From: CAZYHS01 sp964647545
GTDB taxonomy: Bacteria; UBA10199; GCA-002796325; 1-14-0-20-49-13
Direction: 5' to 3'
NCBI GenBank assembly: GCA_964647545.1
Contig: CAZYHS010000006.1
Coordinates: forward strand, 10,927 to 74,926
DNA: 64,000 nucleotides
Position 1 is the stretch's first letter. Every line of letters starts with the position of its first letter. The notes below the pieces were generated by a model that saw only the letters and a program-made list of their open reading frames with translations, had not been told where the DNA came from and did not search any database. Of this stretch, positions 1 through 9,192 are shown piece after piece. The position numbers were made by a program, and so were the translations under genes.

Positions 1-1
1 T

Positions 2-994
2 CAGCAGGTCGGAGTCGAATTAACCGGTTCGGGCCATAAGGTCAGCAACTGCAAAATCGGCATGGCCGATAAACTCTACAAAAAGGGATTGGCGCTCGGC
101 GTAGGCAGGGTTAGCGCTGAGAATTTTGTGCTGGAGAATACAATCGTTCATGCAAATGAAAATATCGTCTCCATGGCCAACTTGAACGGGTTCGATCTTG
201 TTGGCGGGATCGCTCTCCCTTTAAACTTGAACAATGCCATCACTTCGACAAGTCCGGTTGTCGTTGAGAAGGAGAAGTTTGGCGTTCTCTGCGCAAAGCC
301 GGCCGACGGAAAATTGGACGACGCCGTTATTAAATTTTGTCCCAAAGACGAAGATGGCGTGAACAAGTTCAACGTTCTTGCGGGTGTTTTGCCTGCCGGT
401 GTTACTAACGGATATGTCAGAGTCTTTAATGTCGTCGATAATTATATCGTTGGCGAAGAGAGGGCTTGTCCGGTCAGCCCCCTTATAGAACCTCTCAATA
501 TAACTGCTTCGGTCGCCGTGAACGTCATTGAACCGTGCGCCGATTGTTACAAATTTGAATGTCCGGAAGATGCTGAATATAGTTTTTTAGAGACAGGCAA
601 GTTTGTGATGATCTTTGACGGAGATGATAGAGACGAAGCCGTTGTGACTTCGCAAGGGAGTAATGTCTTTATCTTGACTGCGAAAGGGGTAATTTCGGTC
701 ATCGGTGCGCAAACAATACCCGGAACTGTTTCGGACGCGACCGGCGGTAGCGACGGCTTTGCCGGAGCAATTCCTCTTATAATCGATAGCGGGACTTCGC
801 AGCCCAAGGCTCAGGGAGCAAGCGGCGGCGGCCAGCAGGTGAGTCAGGGCTCCGGCGGCGGCTGCGGCGGGCAACAGAGTCTGTCTGGCGGCAAGATGCC
901 AAGTGCAGCGGCAACGATCGTCGGGCTGCTGTTTATAGGCGGGCTACCGGCCTTAATTCCTGCAAGGATGCGCGCAAGGCATAAGCATAAATAA
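2..994 (+). CDS. Secreted beta-helix-like surface protein, 5' end outside window
   Basis: The frame is open from base 2 with no stop, so the gene begins upstream; the ATG at 62 is probably internal. The visible part is about 331 residues. Its N-terminal half has short repeating turns with G, N and V residues (around GSGHKVSNCKIG and VLENTIVHANENIV), like rungs of a right-handed parallel beta-helix. A middle domain has Cys pairs (CADCYKFEC). The C-terminus is a Gly/Ser/Gln-rich linker with one Cys (GGGCGGQQS), a hydrophobic helix (AATIVGLLFIGGLPALI) and a basic tail (RMRARHKHK). That tripartite end resembles MYXO-CTERM or PEP-CTERM type sorting signals, so surface anchoring is inferred. The function is unknown. 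It converges on the protease gene with a 14 nt gap. Confidence 0.75.
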   Translation, partial: QQVGVELTGSGHKVSNCKIGMADKLYKKGLALGVGRVSAENFVLENTIVHANENIVSMANLNGFDLVGGIALPLNLNNAITSTSPVVVEKEKFGVLCAKPADGKLDDAVIKFCPKDEDGVNKFNVLAGVLPAGVTNGYVRVFNVVDNYIVGEERACPVSPLIEPLNITASVAVNVIEPCADCYKFECPEDAEYSFLETGKFVMIFDGDDRDEAVVTSQGSNVFILTAKGVISVIGAQTIPGTVSDATGGSDGFAGAIPLIIDSGTSQPKAQGASGGGQQVSQGSGGGCGGQQSLSGGKMPSAAATIVGLLFIGGLPALIPARMRARHKHK

Positions 995-1008
995 TTCGCG
1001 CTATTCTA

Positions 1009-3861
1009 TCACTCATTCCAACAGTTCTGAGGGGGTCTGGCCCAATTCTTGAGGCATTCGGCAAACCGCGGGCCGATCGGCGGAGGGGCGTCAAAGATCG
1101 AACAATTTGCTCCGGCTTCGCATCCCGGTTTCAACTTATTGGGCAGGGCGTTGTAAATGGCGACTATGTCGCTGTATTTAACGCCGCCTTGATAAATGTG
1201 AGCGGGAATTGAGCCGAACGAATCGGGATAATTTGCAACGTAGAGCTTAGGATCGTTTTCAAAGGCCACTCGGAATGAATCGCCGCAATAGGTTGCGCGA
1301 TCTACAAAACCGTCGCCGTCATAATCGGCCGGAATAGGGCGGCAGTCGATTCCGCCAAAACCTTCGATCGGTTGAGGGTAGCTTGATTCGGGCGTAATAG
1401 AGGCAGTATATAAGTAATATTCGCCTGTCGGCAGCTTGAAACCAAAACTTCCGTTTATCATTGTGTAGATGACATCGTTAGCGCAATCGTGTCCCAACTT
1501 GGCAAGCTCCGTGCAGAACAATGTCGTCGATTTGTACTGGGCCCAAGAGACGGTATTTTTAAACATCGTCGTTTGCGCGGGATTCGGGGAAGAGTCGGGG
1601 GCCTTAAGTTTCAAATAGGCACCTCCGACGTTATGATAAGCCCAGCCCGGCGCTATCTGCAGCTGCTCTTCGTCAAGCAGACCGTGAGAATCGAGGTCAC
1701 CGAGCATATCGGAGAACGAGAGACGGCCGTTACCATCGATTGTGACATGATCTTCGCCGTCGTTAAGGTCGAGCTGGTATGCTCCGTCGGCGCTTACAAA
1801 CTGTACGTTAACATTGCCCAGCATAGGTCTCATGTATGGTTGCCAGTTCGGGTCGTCTGAATAATCTACGATTCGCGACCATCCCCCACCTGCGTGATCG
1901 ACGACGTTGTCGAACATATCGCGGTCGGTGTAGTGAATGTAAAGTTTGCCTGAGATGGAGTCGTAAATTCCAAGATCGGCAAATCCATCTGAATTAATAT
2001 CGCCGACGACGGGGAAGTACATTCCGCCGGAAGGAGTATATTCCGAAAAATCGAGCGTCAGGTCGTTTTCGCCAAAGCCCATGAAGGAATCGGGGGCGTC
2101 ACTTGCGACCGAGCTAAGGTCAATGCGAAACACGAAGTTTTTGTCGAGCCCTACGACGTCCGATCTGCCGTCGCCGTCGATATCGTAGGCGGCCGCATAC
2201 TGCGTTTGAGATGCCGTTTTAGAATTGAAATTGAACTCTTCGATAAAGCCGTTTTCAAGCAGTGCAATGGCCGCAGCAACGTCGGGCTGTTTTCCGATGT
2301 TGCAATTGGGGTTTGGATCTTGAGGGCCGCCATAGACCGCTTCGGACCCGCTGGCAAACAGGAGCTCTCTCATCTTGGAGTTATCTATGTAAAAGCGGTC
2401 AACTCCTGCAGCTCCGGCCGACGACAGCATATTTTTTACGTAGCTTTGAATTTGAGCCGCCACTCCTCCTACTATCGCCGTGGCGCTTGACGTTCCGCTG
2501 AAAACGGACGTGTATTTTTTGTCGGGATCAGTTTGAGACGGGTCTTTATCTCCGTATCCGGTCGTTACGACGTTGTTGCCCCAAGCGAAAAGATCGACCC
2601 GCGGGCCGCAGTTCGACCACGGGGCCTTTTGTCTTGTGCCGCCAAGCGAGGCGCCGACCATGATCGCTTCGGTCGAGTTATCAAGATGTTGCGATAGATC
2701 GACCGAACCGTTCCCAGCCCCTTCGATTATAATATATCCGGCGGCTAGCAGAGAACTGATATGGTTGAACTCATAGGTGCTTGATTCTACCGGTAGGCAG
2801 CCCAGCTGGGCTTCAACCGTGCCTCCACAGGTTGTGTTGATAGTTCCGGGGATCTGCACTTCGATCATTAAAATATCGCCGGGCTGAATTTTTACGGTTT
2901 TACCCGATTCGTCTGTCCACGAACCTCCAAAATCGAGACCGGCAGATTCGGCATCCAAAAGTTTAATGTTCGATTGCGGAGCTATGCCGTTAATTCCTAT
3001 AGAGTTGTGAAGGCCGGCAACAACGCCGATAACGGCCGTGCCGTGATCTATCTCGGCTTGAGTCATCCCGGGCTGCATGTTTGTGATGACGTCGTCGATG
3101 TCGATGGGGATGTCCTCGTGATCAAAGTTCCAGCCCAGCTCGTAATCGCCTATGGTCACGCCCTGCCCGAATGCGCCTGCCGCCCAGCCGGCCAAAGCGT
3201 TCACTCCCGAGTGGCTTGAGAAGGGTTTGAGATAGTTCTGCTCTTGGGAATAATCGGCGGTCTGAATTACCCCCGCCAGATATTTTTTGCGGATCGGTTC
3301 GACCCATTCGATAGAGTCGTCTTTTTTAAGCTGTCTGTAAATTTCAAGAGCCGAATTTCGGTCGTTGTCGCTGATGATGTAGGTCAGGTTCCAGTCGGGA
3401 TAGTAAACTCCCTTTTCGGCGAAAGATTCTTTGAGCTCGTCGAGGGCCTCTTCGCTGATATTTGGTATGGCTCTTGATACGCTTGCCGAAGCGTTTTCGC
3501 GGATTAGCTGGGTCACTCGCGACAGATTTCTGCCTGTGGAAGAGATGAATTCGACGTTGCGTGAACGCGTGAGATTTTTTGAAAGGGGGAGTTCTCCTCC
3601 GGAATCGTTACGCAGTCTTGCCGCTGTTTCTGTTTTGAATTTGAAAGCTATTTTTCCGGTGTAAGATTCGCTTGTGATGATCTTTTCCCAGTTGTTATTT
3701 GCGGCGACTTCTTCGTCCGCCGACGACGCCGGACCGTCTGCCGATGTGTCGGAAATGATTTCGTTTGAGAGGGGGTCTGCGAGGGTTCCGCAGCCTGCAA
3801 AGACGCTCGAAAGAGCGGCGACGCAAATAAAGACAAAATTACGAATGGTCGAGGCCTTCAT
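1009..3861 (-). CDS. S8 (subtilisin-like) serine protease, lipoprotein, with FG-GAP-like C-terminus
   Basis: This is a secreted peptidase of about 950 residues. I start it at 3861 rather than the longer frame start because GGAGG lies 7 nt upstream and MKAS begins a lipoprotein signal ending in the lipobox VFAGC (Cys about residue 24). An N-terminal propeptide-like region follows. The S8 catalytic triad is visible: Asp in TIGDYELGWNF (about 236), His in DHGTAVIGVVAG (about 272) and Ser in FSGTSSATAIVGG (about 455). The Asp motif is a variant of the usual V-x-DTG. The C-terminal half has Asp-rich loops (YDIDGDGRSDVVG, GDINSDGFADLG, DYDGDGFVDRA) typical of FG-GAP/VCBS or calcium-loop repeats, so adhesion or calcium stabilisation is likely. 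Protease identity is firm; the substrate is unknown. Confidence 0.9.
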   Translation of the reverse strand: MKASTIRNFVFICVAALSSVFAGCGTLADPLSNEIISDTSADGPASSADEEVAANNNWEKIITSESYTGKIAFKFKTETAARLRNDSGGELPLSKNLTRSRNVEFISSTGRNLSRVTQLIRENASASVSRAIPNISEEALDELKESFAEKGVYYPDWNLTYIISDNDRNSALEIYRQLKKDDSIEWVEPIRKKYLAGVIQTADYSQEQNYLKPFSSHSGVNALAGWAAGAFGQGVTIGDYELGWNFDHEDIPIDIDDVITNMQPGMTQAEIDHGTAVIGVVAGLHNSIGINGIAPQSNIKLLDAESAGLDFGGSWTDESGKTVKIQPGDILMIEVQIPGTINTTCGGTVEAQLGCLPVESSTYEFNHISSLLAAGYIIIEGAGNGSVDLSQHLDNSTEAIMVGASLGGTRQKAPWSNCGPRVDLFAWGNNVVTTGYGDKDPSQTDPDKKYTSVFSGTSSATAIVGGVAAQIQSYVKNMLSSAGAAGVDRFYIDNSKMRELLFASGSEAVYGGPQDPNPNCNIGKQPDVAAAIALLENGFIEEFNFNSKTASQTQYAAAYDIDGDGRSDVVGLDKNFVFRIDLSSVASDAPDSFMGFGENDLTLDFSEYTPSGGMYFPVVGDINSDGFADLGIYDSISGKLYIHYTDRDMFDNVVDHAGGGWSRIVDYSDDPNWQPYMRPMLGNVNVQFVSADGAYQLDLNDGEDHVTIDGNGRLSFSDMLGDLDSHGLLDEEQLQIAPGWAYHNVGGAYLKLKAPDSSPNPAQTTMFKNTVSWAQYKSTTLFCTELAKLGHDCANDVIYTMINGSFGFKLPTGEYYLYTASITPESSYPQPIEGFGGIDCRPIPADYDGDGFVDRATYCGDSFRVAFENDPKLYVANYPDSFGSIPAHIYQGGVKYSDIVAIYNALPNKLKPGCEAGANCSIFDAPPPIGPRFAECLKNWARPPQNCWNE

Positions 3862-3972
3862 TAAAGATCCTCCAGCTGTAAATTGTGCTATATTTATCGC
3901 CACGAAAAGATCGGGGCGTTCGTCACAAAATCAACCACACGTAAGTCTTGTTGCGTCTTGAGTGTCCGATAA

Positions 3973-3999
3973 ATTATAACTTTTGACGCAGTGTGGCAA
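3973..3999 (-). promoter_or_regulatory. Possible sigma70 promoter for the S8 protease gene
   Basis: On the minus strand, TTGCCA (3994-3999) and TATAAT (3973-3978) are separated by 15 bp; TAATTT at 17 bp is an alternative -10. It lies about 110 nt upstream of the protease ATG. The spacing is short, so this is tentative. Confidence 0.35.
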
Positions 4000-4064
4000 G
4001 AACTTTGTTACGCACTATGTTTTCGGTAAGCCCTTGAAAAAGTTGCTAACTTTTTTTGGAAATC

Positions 4065-7000
4065 TTAGGAAATCTCTTTTAGCCGCGAGCGCTTTTCGCT
4101 GGTGTTCGCCAGTTGTTCGGCCTCGCAGAAGTATTTTAGCCTTGAGGTTTCGTCTTTTGCGTCGGCGGCTATTTTAGCGCGGGTAAAGATGGCCCAAAAC
4201 ATCATGTCGGATGCGGCCGGTTTTTGGGCGAGTTTTAAGGCCTCAAAAACATGCTTTAAGGCCTCTTGGAAGTTCTTATCGCGTCTGTAAACGTCGGAGA
4301 GCTCAAGGTGGGCCTGACAGCGATAGAGATCGGCAAAACCGCCGCGCCCCCTTGTCTTTTCAAGAAAGGCCAGCGTTGCGACGAAATAGTCCTTGGCCTT
4401 TTTTAGTTCGCCCGAATCGGCGGCGATGATCCCCAGATTCATCACGCACACGATCGCCTGCTCGTCGCTACCGAGCCTGCGTGCGATATCGAGCGCGCGT
4501 TCGAAGTAGCCGGCCGCCTCTTCCAGCCTCCCTTGATCCGAAAATAGGGAGCCGATGCCGTTGTAGGCGCGGAAGAGATGGTCTAGGTCGTTGACGCTTT
4601 TTGCGTATTCGATGAGGACGATGAAATTATCGAAAGCGGCGTCGAAATCTTTTTTCAGCCGGTACGATTCCGCAAGGAGATACTGAGCCTTTGCGATCAG
4701 GCGGTTTTCGCGGGCGTCGCGGTAATTAATGATGTCGGCTTTGAGTCGTTCGATGGCCTGTTGATACAAGCCTCGCCTGAAATAACATTCGCCGAGGTTG
4801 TTATTTTTGACCTTGAGCTGTTCTTCACGCGAGAGCTTGCGTTCGGCAAGGGAGGCGGTTCGTTCATAGATGGCTATGGCAGATTCAAACCGGCCTGTGA
4901 AATAATCGACTTCGGCTAGAAAATTGTCGAGCCTTAGCCTGCTTGGAAGCGGGAGCTTGTCCGCGATTTGAATTGCCGCAAGAAAATGTCTGCGGGCCGC
5001 TTCGAACGAGTTCTTTTTAAGATGCGATATTCCGATGATCTCGAGAGCTCTCGATTCAAGGGTCGGGTCTCCGCATTTAACGACCTCTCCGGCAAGTCTT
5101 ATGGCGAGATTCGGCTGCAGCGTTCTGTTGTAGAGCTTGGCGAGATCGAGCTTAATTCTGGGCTCGTTCCATCTTTCGAGATAGGCTCGGCAGCTTGAAA
5201 TTGCGTGCCAGTTCAGCTGCCGCTGCGTTTGAGTTTCAATGAGTTTTTGCAGCGATATTTTTGCCTTCGCAGGGTCTTTGCCCCGTCCGCTGTGATGTAA
5301 AAGTTCTTCTTCGGTGGCGTTTCCGTTCTTGGCAAGGTAGCCGGCGACTATGTCGTGCAGCTCCATTTTCACCGCTTTGGGGACGAGGTCATAGACGGCT
5401 TTTGCGGTGAGCGGCTTGCGGAAAAACATTTCATTAACCGATGTGCCCGATGATGCAAATCCTGCGTTGAAAAGTTCTTCTCTGGCAAACGCCGGATTTT
5501 CGCGGCCGAACAGTTCGAAGAGGGCCTCTTCGTCGATAGGTCTGCCTGCGACCGCCATGAGATAGGCCAGCTCTTTGGCCGGCGTTGAAAGTTCGTCAAA
5601 GCCCTCAAGTAGTTGCGATTTTGTCAGCTGCGAGAGGTCGAGGCGGCCGAGGTTCAGTTTAATGTCTTCGAAAGTCGATTCTTTCCATCTTCCCATCGAA
5701 TCGACAAGCTGTTTGGAGGCAACGAACGCGCGCGCAAGCTCGGAGACCAGCAGCGGGTTGCCGTGCGTATTCTGCCATATTTCGCCGGCGAAATCGTGCG
5801 GGAGCTTTTGGACGCCGGTCAACGTCGTTAGATATTTTGCAAGTTCATCGGCGGTGAAATCTTCGAGGGCTATCACAACGGTGTCGGGGGTTGCTATCGG
5901 GTATGGGAAAGTCGTCCATCTGTCTGATGTAAAAACGAGGAGCAGAGGGGCCGAAGTTCCATCTTCATTTATTTTTTTGGCAATACTGCAGGCGCTCTCC
6001 CTGACCGCAATCCCCCAAAGTTCGTGATAGAGCCTGTCGAAATCGTCGATCGCCACAAGTGTAGGATGATTCCCGATTGAGCTTACGAACGTGCGCCACT
6101 CTCCGAGGATGGACGCGTCGCTAAGAAGACTTGTTTTCCATTCTTTTATCTGGGCGATGTTTTTAATTTCTCTAAGCAGGCGCGACTTGCCAGAGCCTCT
6201 TTCGCCGCGGATTATCACGACCGCCGATCTTTTCTCATCAAGAAGTTTGCCGACTGCGGCAAGTTGCAAATCTCTGCCGATAAAAGCAGAGTCGGTTGGA
6301 ATATAGCTTTGCTGGGTCTCTTCGGTTTCGACTTCATAAGTGCGCTGCGATCGCAGTGAAAGGTCTTGGATGACCTCCGCAGCGGTTGCGTAGCGTTCAA
6401 GAGGATTTTTTTCCAGCAGCTTCATCACTACCGAGTCGAGATGGGGCGGAACAAAATTATTCAAAAGGCTCGGCGGGTCGGGGACGAGTTCGAGCTGTCT
6501 TTTTAACGTCTCTTCCATGTTGGCGGTTCGGAAAGGATTTTCGCCGGTGAGGGCCGCGTAGAAGAGAACTCCGAGAGAATAGAGGTCGCTTCTATTGTCG
6601 GGGTCGGCCCGCTTGATCATCTCCGGAGACATATAGCTGGGGGTGCCGGCGAGCTTTCCCTGAAAGCGCAGAGTTGCAAGTCCGAAGTCGATGAGCTTTA
6701 TGGCGCAGCGGGCCTCGCCGCTTTCGAGCATGGCTTTGGAGCACATGCTGACCAGAACGTTCGCCGATTTAATATCGAAATGAAAGATCTTGTTTCCGTG
6801 GAGATATTCAAGAGCACGCAAAGCCTGAACAAAAAGTTCTTCGATCTTTTCGACGCTTAGATTTCGGGCGGCTTGCAAAAATTCCTGTCCTTCGACCAGC
6901 TCGCTTGTGAAAAAGAACTGGCGGCTGGAGGTGTCCTGTTCAAAATCGTAAACTTTTGCGATGTGCGGATGCGAAAGGTGGGTGAGCGTTTCGAATTCTT

Positions 7001-7196
7001 TTTTGAACTGATCGAGCGCGCCGGTTTTTCCGGAGAGCCATTTTAGATATTTTATCGCAATCGGCTGGTCTGTTTTGGAGAGATCTTTCGCGACGAAAAC
7101 TTCGCCTGTGGCTCCTTTGCCGATAGGCCGGACAATTTCATAACGGCCGTTAATTACGGCGCCGGGGAGTGCGACTGTGAATGGCGAGTCCCCCAT
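4065..7196 (-). CDS. Ser/Thr protein kinase with AAA ATPase and TPR array
   Basis: A 1043-residue signalling protein. The N-terminal Hanks-type kinase domain (about 18-275) has the glycine loop GKGATGEVF (27-35), Lys49 in IAIK, the catalytic HFDIKSANV (Asp141), DFG at 170-172 and a SPEM activation-segment end. HFD replaces the usual HRD, as in some non-RD kinases. A P-loop ATPase follows (GERGSGKS, 331-338) with a hydrophobic-D-D motif (LVAIDDFDRL). Helical repeats consistent with TPRs occupy about 680-1040. Kinase-AAA-TPR proteins of this kind are known in myxobacteria and act as regulatory scaffolds. No transmembrane helix is apparent, so it is probably cytoplasmic. It sits alone behind its own strong promoter. 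Confidence 0.9.
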   Translation of the reverse strand: MGDSPFTVALPGAVINGRYEIVRPIGKGATGEVFVAKDLSKTDQPIAIKYLKWLSGKTGALDQFKKEFETLTHLSHPHIAKVYDFEQDTSSRQFFFTSELVEGQEFLQAARNLSVEKIEELFVQALRALEYLHGNKIFHFDIKSANVLVSMCSKAMLESGEARCAIKLIDFGLATLRFQGKLAGTPSYMSPEMIKRADPDNRSDLYSLGVLFYAALTGENPFRTANMEETLKRQLELVPDPPSLLNNFVPPHLDSVVMKLLEKNPLERYATAAEVIQDLSLRSQRTYEVETEETQQSYIPTDSAFIGRDLQLAAVGKLLDEKRSAVVIIRGERGSGKSRLLREIKNIAQIKEWKTSLLSDASILGEWRTFVSSIGNHPTLVAIDDFDRLYHELWGIAVRESACSIAKKINEDGTSAPLLLVFTSDRWTTFPYPIATPDTVVIALEDFTADELAKYLTTLTGVQKLPHDFAGEIWQNTHGNPLLVSELARAFVASKQLVDSMGRWKESTFEDIKLNLGRLDLSQLTKSQLLEGFDELSTPAKELAYLMAVAGRPIDEEALFELFGRENPAFAREELFNAGFASSGTSVNEMFFRKPLTAKAVYDLVPKAVKMELHDIVAGYLAKNGNATEEELLHHSGRGKDPAKAKISLQKLIETQTQRQLNWHAISSCRAYLERWNEPRIKLDLAKLYNRTLQPNLAIRLAGEVVKCGDPTLESRALEIIGISHLKKNSFEAARRHFLAAIQIADKLPLPSRLRLDNFLAEVDYFTGRFESAIAIYERTASLAERKLSREEQLKVKNNNLGECYFRRGLYQQAIERLKADIINYRDARENRLIAKAQYLLAESYRLKKDFDAAFDNFIVLIEYAKSVNDLDHLFRAYNGIGSLFSDQGRLEEAAGYFERALDIARRLGSDEQAIVCVMNLGIIAADSGELKKAKDYFVATLAFLEKTRGRGGFADLYRCQAHLELSDVYRRDKNFQEALKHVFEALKLAQKPAASDMMFWAIFTRAKIAADAKDETSRLKYFCEAEQLANTSEKRSRLKEIS

Positions 7197-7207
7197 AAGT
7201 GCTCGTG

Positions 7208-7235
7208 ATTATACGGAATTTTTATCATCTGGCAA
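7208..7235 (-). promoter_or_regulatory. Strong promoter of the kinase gene, near-leaderless
   Basis: Minus strand TTGCCA (7230-7235), 16 bp spacer, perfect TATAAT (7208-7213). Only 11 nt separate the -10 from the ATG and no Shine-Dalgarno is present, so the transcript should begin about 5 nt before the start codon. Confidence 0.75.
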
Positions 7236-7276
7236 CAGGTAAATAGTGAGGTCGTGAGAAGAGTGATGACGTGATT

Positions 7277-7771
7277 CTACTTCACATTCAACTTCGCAAG
7301 AGGGGAAGAGGCGACTTGGGCGTGGCAGATCGCCGCGGCGAGTGCGTCGCTTGCATCTTCAGCCGCGATCTCCGGAAGTTTCAAAAGAGCTTTCACCATC
7401 TGCGCGACTTGAATTTTTTCGGCGTTTCCGTACCCGACCACCGCCTGCTTAATGACGCGTGTGCTGTATTCGAAAACTTCCAAGTTTGCGCGAGACGCCG
7501 CAAGCAGCGCGACTCCGCGTGCGTGTCCGAGCACGAGGGCGCTCTTTGCGCTCTTGGCGACAAAGACCTCTTCGACCGATGCTGCGTTTGGTTTGAAACT
7601 GTCGATGACTTTCACCAGTTCGTTGAAGATGAACAAAAGCCTCGCCGCCAGAGGCAGTGAGGCTTTTGGAACTATCAGTCCGTTGTCTACGTGGCTAATC
7701 TTGTTTCCTTCTTTTTTGATTACGCCCCAGCCCGTTTTGTGGGTGCCGGGATCGATACCTAAGATGAGCAT
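7277..7771 (-). CDS. ruvC: Holliday junction resolvase RuvC
   Basis: A 164-residue endonuclease that cuts Holliday junctions symmetrically after RuvAB branch migration. The family signature LILGIDPGTHKTGWGVI carries the first catalytic Asp (residue 7). The second acidic residue is in SVEEVFVAKS, and the C-terminal pair is in EDASDALAAAICHA. Length is normal for RuvC. ruvA and ruvB lie 23 kb away on the same strand rather than in a ruvCAB operon. The gap upstream to the S23 gene holds a family C repeat array, and no clear ribosome binding site precedes the ATG. Confidence 0.96.
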   Translation of the reverse strand: MLILGIDPGTHKTGWGVIKKEGNKISHVDNGLIVPKASLPLAARLLFIFNELVKVIDSFKPNAASVEEVFVAKSAKSALVLGHARGVALLAASRANLEVFEYSTRVIKQAVVGYGNAEKIQVAQMVKALLKLPEIAAEDASDALAAAICHAQVASSPLAKLNVK

Positions 7772-7773
7772 AT

Positions 7774-7822
7774 GTTAGTTCCGTTAAGTCGGTTAGTTCG
7801 GTTTGTTCGGTTAGGTCCGTCG
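7774..7822. repeat. Family C array (about 9 nt degenerate units)
   Basis: Between ruvC and the S23 gene the + strand reads as successive variants of CGGTTAGTT, GGTTTGTTC and GGTTAGGTC. The same unit, or its complement, recurs in at least seven other gaps in the window. The array runs into the 3' end of the S23 frame. Confidence 0.75.
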
Positions 7823-8188
7823 GTTTTGTTGTGCCCGTAAATAACGAAGTAGGCCGTCAATTAACTTTCGACACTTCTTACATTGTTCGTACAAAGAGGC
7901 AAAGTCATTTTTTTCTAAATGTGCGATGTCCTTGAAAACATAAGCCAGAGATTGGACCTCGGAGGTGCTGCGTCTCGACATTTTTAAAAATCTAATAAAT
8001 TCGGGGTTTGTTTGGCTTGCAAATCCTTCGGCTATGTTGCTCATGACCGAAACCGAAGCGCTGCTGATCTGGTCAACTAGTTTAAATGATGTTGAGTTAG
8101 ACTTATTGATAAACGCATGCACTAAATTCACAAGCGTGCGAGCTTCTTTCCAGCATTCCAGATCTTCAAATTTCTGAATGGTTGGCAT
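7811..8188 (-). CDS. Four-helix bundle protein, S23/IVP family
   Basis: 125 residues, predicted all-helical. The family signature is visible: FEDLECWKEARTLVNLV near the N-terminus, LVDQISSASVSVMSNIAEGF in the middle, then FLKMSRRSTSEVQ and the C-terminal LIDGLLRYL. These proteins were first found in 23S rRNA intervening sequences and are now seen as stand-alone genes in many genomes, often inside repeats; they form pentameric bundles and are related to the Avd accessory protein of diversity-generating retroelements. No reverse transcriptase or rRNA is nearby, so this is a stand-alone copy. Family C arrays flank it on both sides between ruvC and yebC, which suggests it was acquired together with the repeats. 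Confidence 0.9.
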   Translation of the reverse strand: MPTIQKFEDLECWKEARTLVNLVHAFINKSNSTSFKLVDQISSASVSVMSNIAEGFASQTNPEFIRFLKMSRRSTSEVQSLAYVFKDIAHLEKNDFASLYEQCKKCRKLIDGLLRYLRAQQNRRT

Positions 8189-8218
8189 TGTGAAACTACC
8201 TTTGGAGGAAAATCAGGC

Positions 8219-8278
8219 GGCTAGGTCTGTTAAGTTCGTGAACAGAATTAACAGACCTAACCGGACTAACGGAATAAA
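8219..8278. repeat. Family C array, inverted halves
   Basis: Units read as GGTCTGTTAAGTTC, then complement-type units AACAGAATTAACAGACCTAA and CCGGACTAACGG. The two halves can fold into an imperfect hairpin. It lies just 3' of yebC and 5' of the S23 gene. Confidence 0.7.
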
Positions 8279-8284
8279 CTGTTT

Positions 8285-9031
8285 TTAGGCTGAAAACTTT
8301 TCGATTTCAGACGAATCGATGTCGAAGTTTGCGAACACGTTCTGCACGTCGTCGTGATCTTCGAGCATGTCCATCAGCTTGAGCATCTTCTGCGCGTCGT
8401 CGCCGGTGAGCTTGATCTCGTTCTGAGGAACCATTTCGACGGCAGCTTCGATCGGTGTAAGACCTGCGCCTGTGCATGCGGTTTTCACTGTTTCAAATGC
8501 TGAAGGGTCGGTGATGACGTCGAAACCGTCGCCCAAGTCTTTGATGTCTTCGGCGCCTGCTTCAAGAGCGACTTCCATAAGCTTTCCTTCGTCAACGTTC
8601 TTGTCGAAAGTAAGCACGCCTTTTTTGTTGAACATCCAAGCGACGCAGCCTGCTTCGCCGAGGTTACCGTTACCTTTGCTGATGAGGTGGCGAAGTTCGG
8701 CAACTGTGCGTTTGCTGTTGTCGGTAAGAACTTCGATGAGCATTGCGACTCCACCCGGACCGTAACCTTCGTATGTGATCTCTTCGTATGTCACGCCTTC
8801 GAGTTCGCCAGTACCGCGTTTGATGGCGCGGGTGATATTGTCGTTAGGCATGTTTGCTGCGCGTGCCTTTTCAACTACCGTGCGAAGTCTGGGGTTCTTA
8901 TCGGTATCGCCGCCGCCCATTTTGGCAGCAACGGCAATTTCCTTGATGAACTTTGAGAATAATTTACCACGCTTTGCGTCGGCGGCACCTTTTTTGTGTT
9001 TAATTGTCGCCCACTTGGAATGTCCTGACAT
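8285..9031 (-). CDS. yebC: YebC/PmpR family regulator (TACO1 family)
   Basis: 248 residues, the standard length. The N-terminus MSGHSKWATIKHKKGAADAK is the family hallmark, and the EEITYEGYGPGGVAMLIEVLTDN motif is conserved. Proteins of this family help ribosomes through stalling motifs or bind DNA as regulators. The ATG has GAGGTG 6 nt upstream. yebC is commonly the neighbour of ruvC in proteobacteria; here an S23 gene separates the two. Confidence 0.96.
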   Translation of the reverse strand: MSGHSKWATIKHKKGAADAKRGKLFSKFIKEIAVAAKMGGGDTDKNPRLRTVVEKARAANMPNDNITRAIKRGTGELEGVTYEEITYEGYGPGGVAMLIEVLTDNSKRTVAELRHLISKGNGNLGEAGCVAWMFNKKGVLTFDKNVDEGKLMEVALEAGAEDIKDLGDGFDVITDPSAFETVKTACTGAGLTPIEAAVEMVPQNEIKLTGDDAQKMLKLMDMLEDHDDVQNVFANFDIDSSEIEKFSA

Positions 9032-9192
9032 TTTGTCACCTCGTTATGAATCGTTTGACCAGAATATAAAATTATTTAACCGGAAAAATTCCGACCTTCG
9101 CTAAAACATTGAGGGTTTCAACGTGCGGGAGGGGCTAGCATACGAAACCCAAAATGCAAAGGAAAAAGTTAAGAAAAAAGATAAGTTAGCCC

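Noticed and set aside
7774..8278. CRISPR array or diversity-generating retroelement near the S23 gene
   Set aside because: The repeats are about 9 nt with no unique spacers, and no reverse transcriptase or variable-repeat pair is present.
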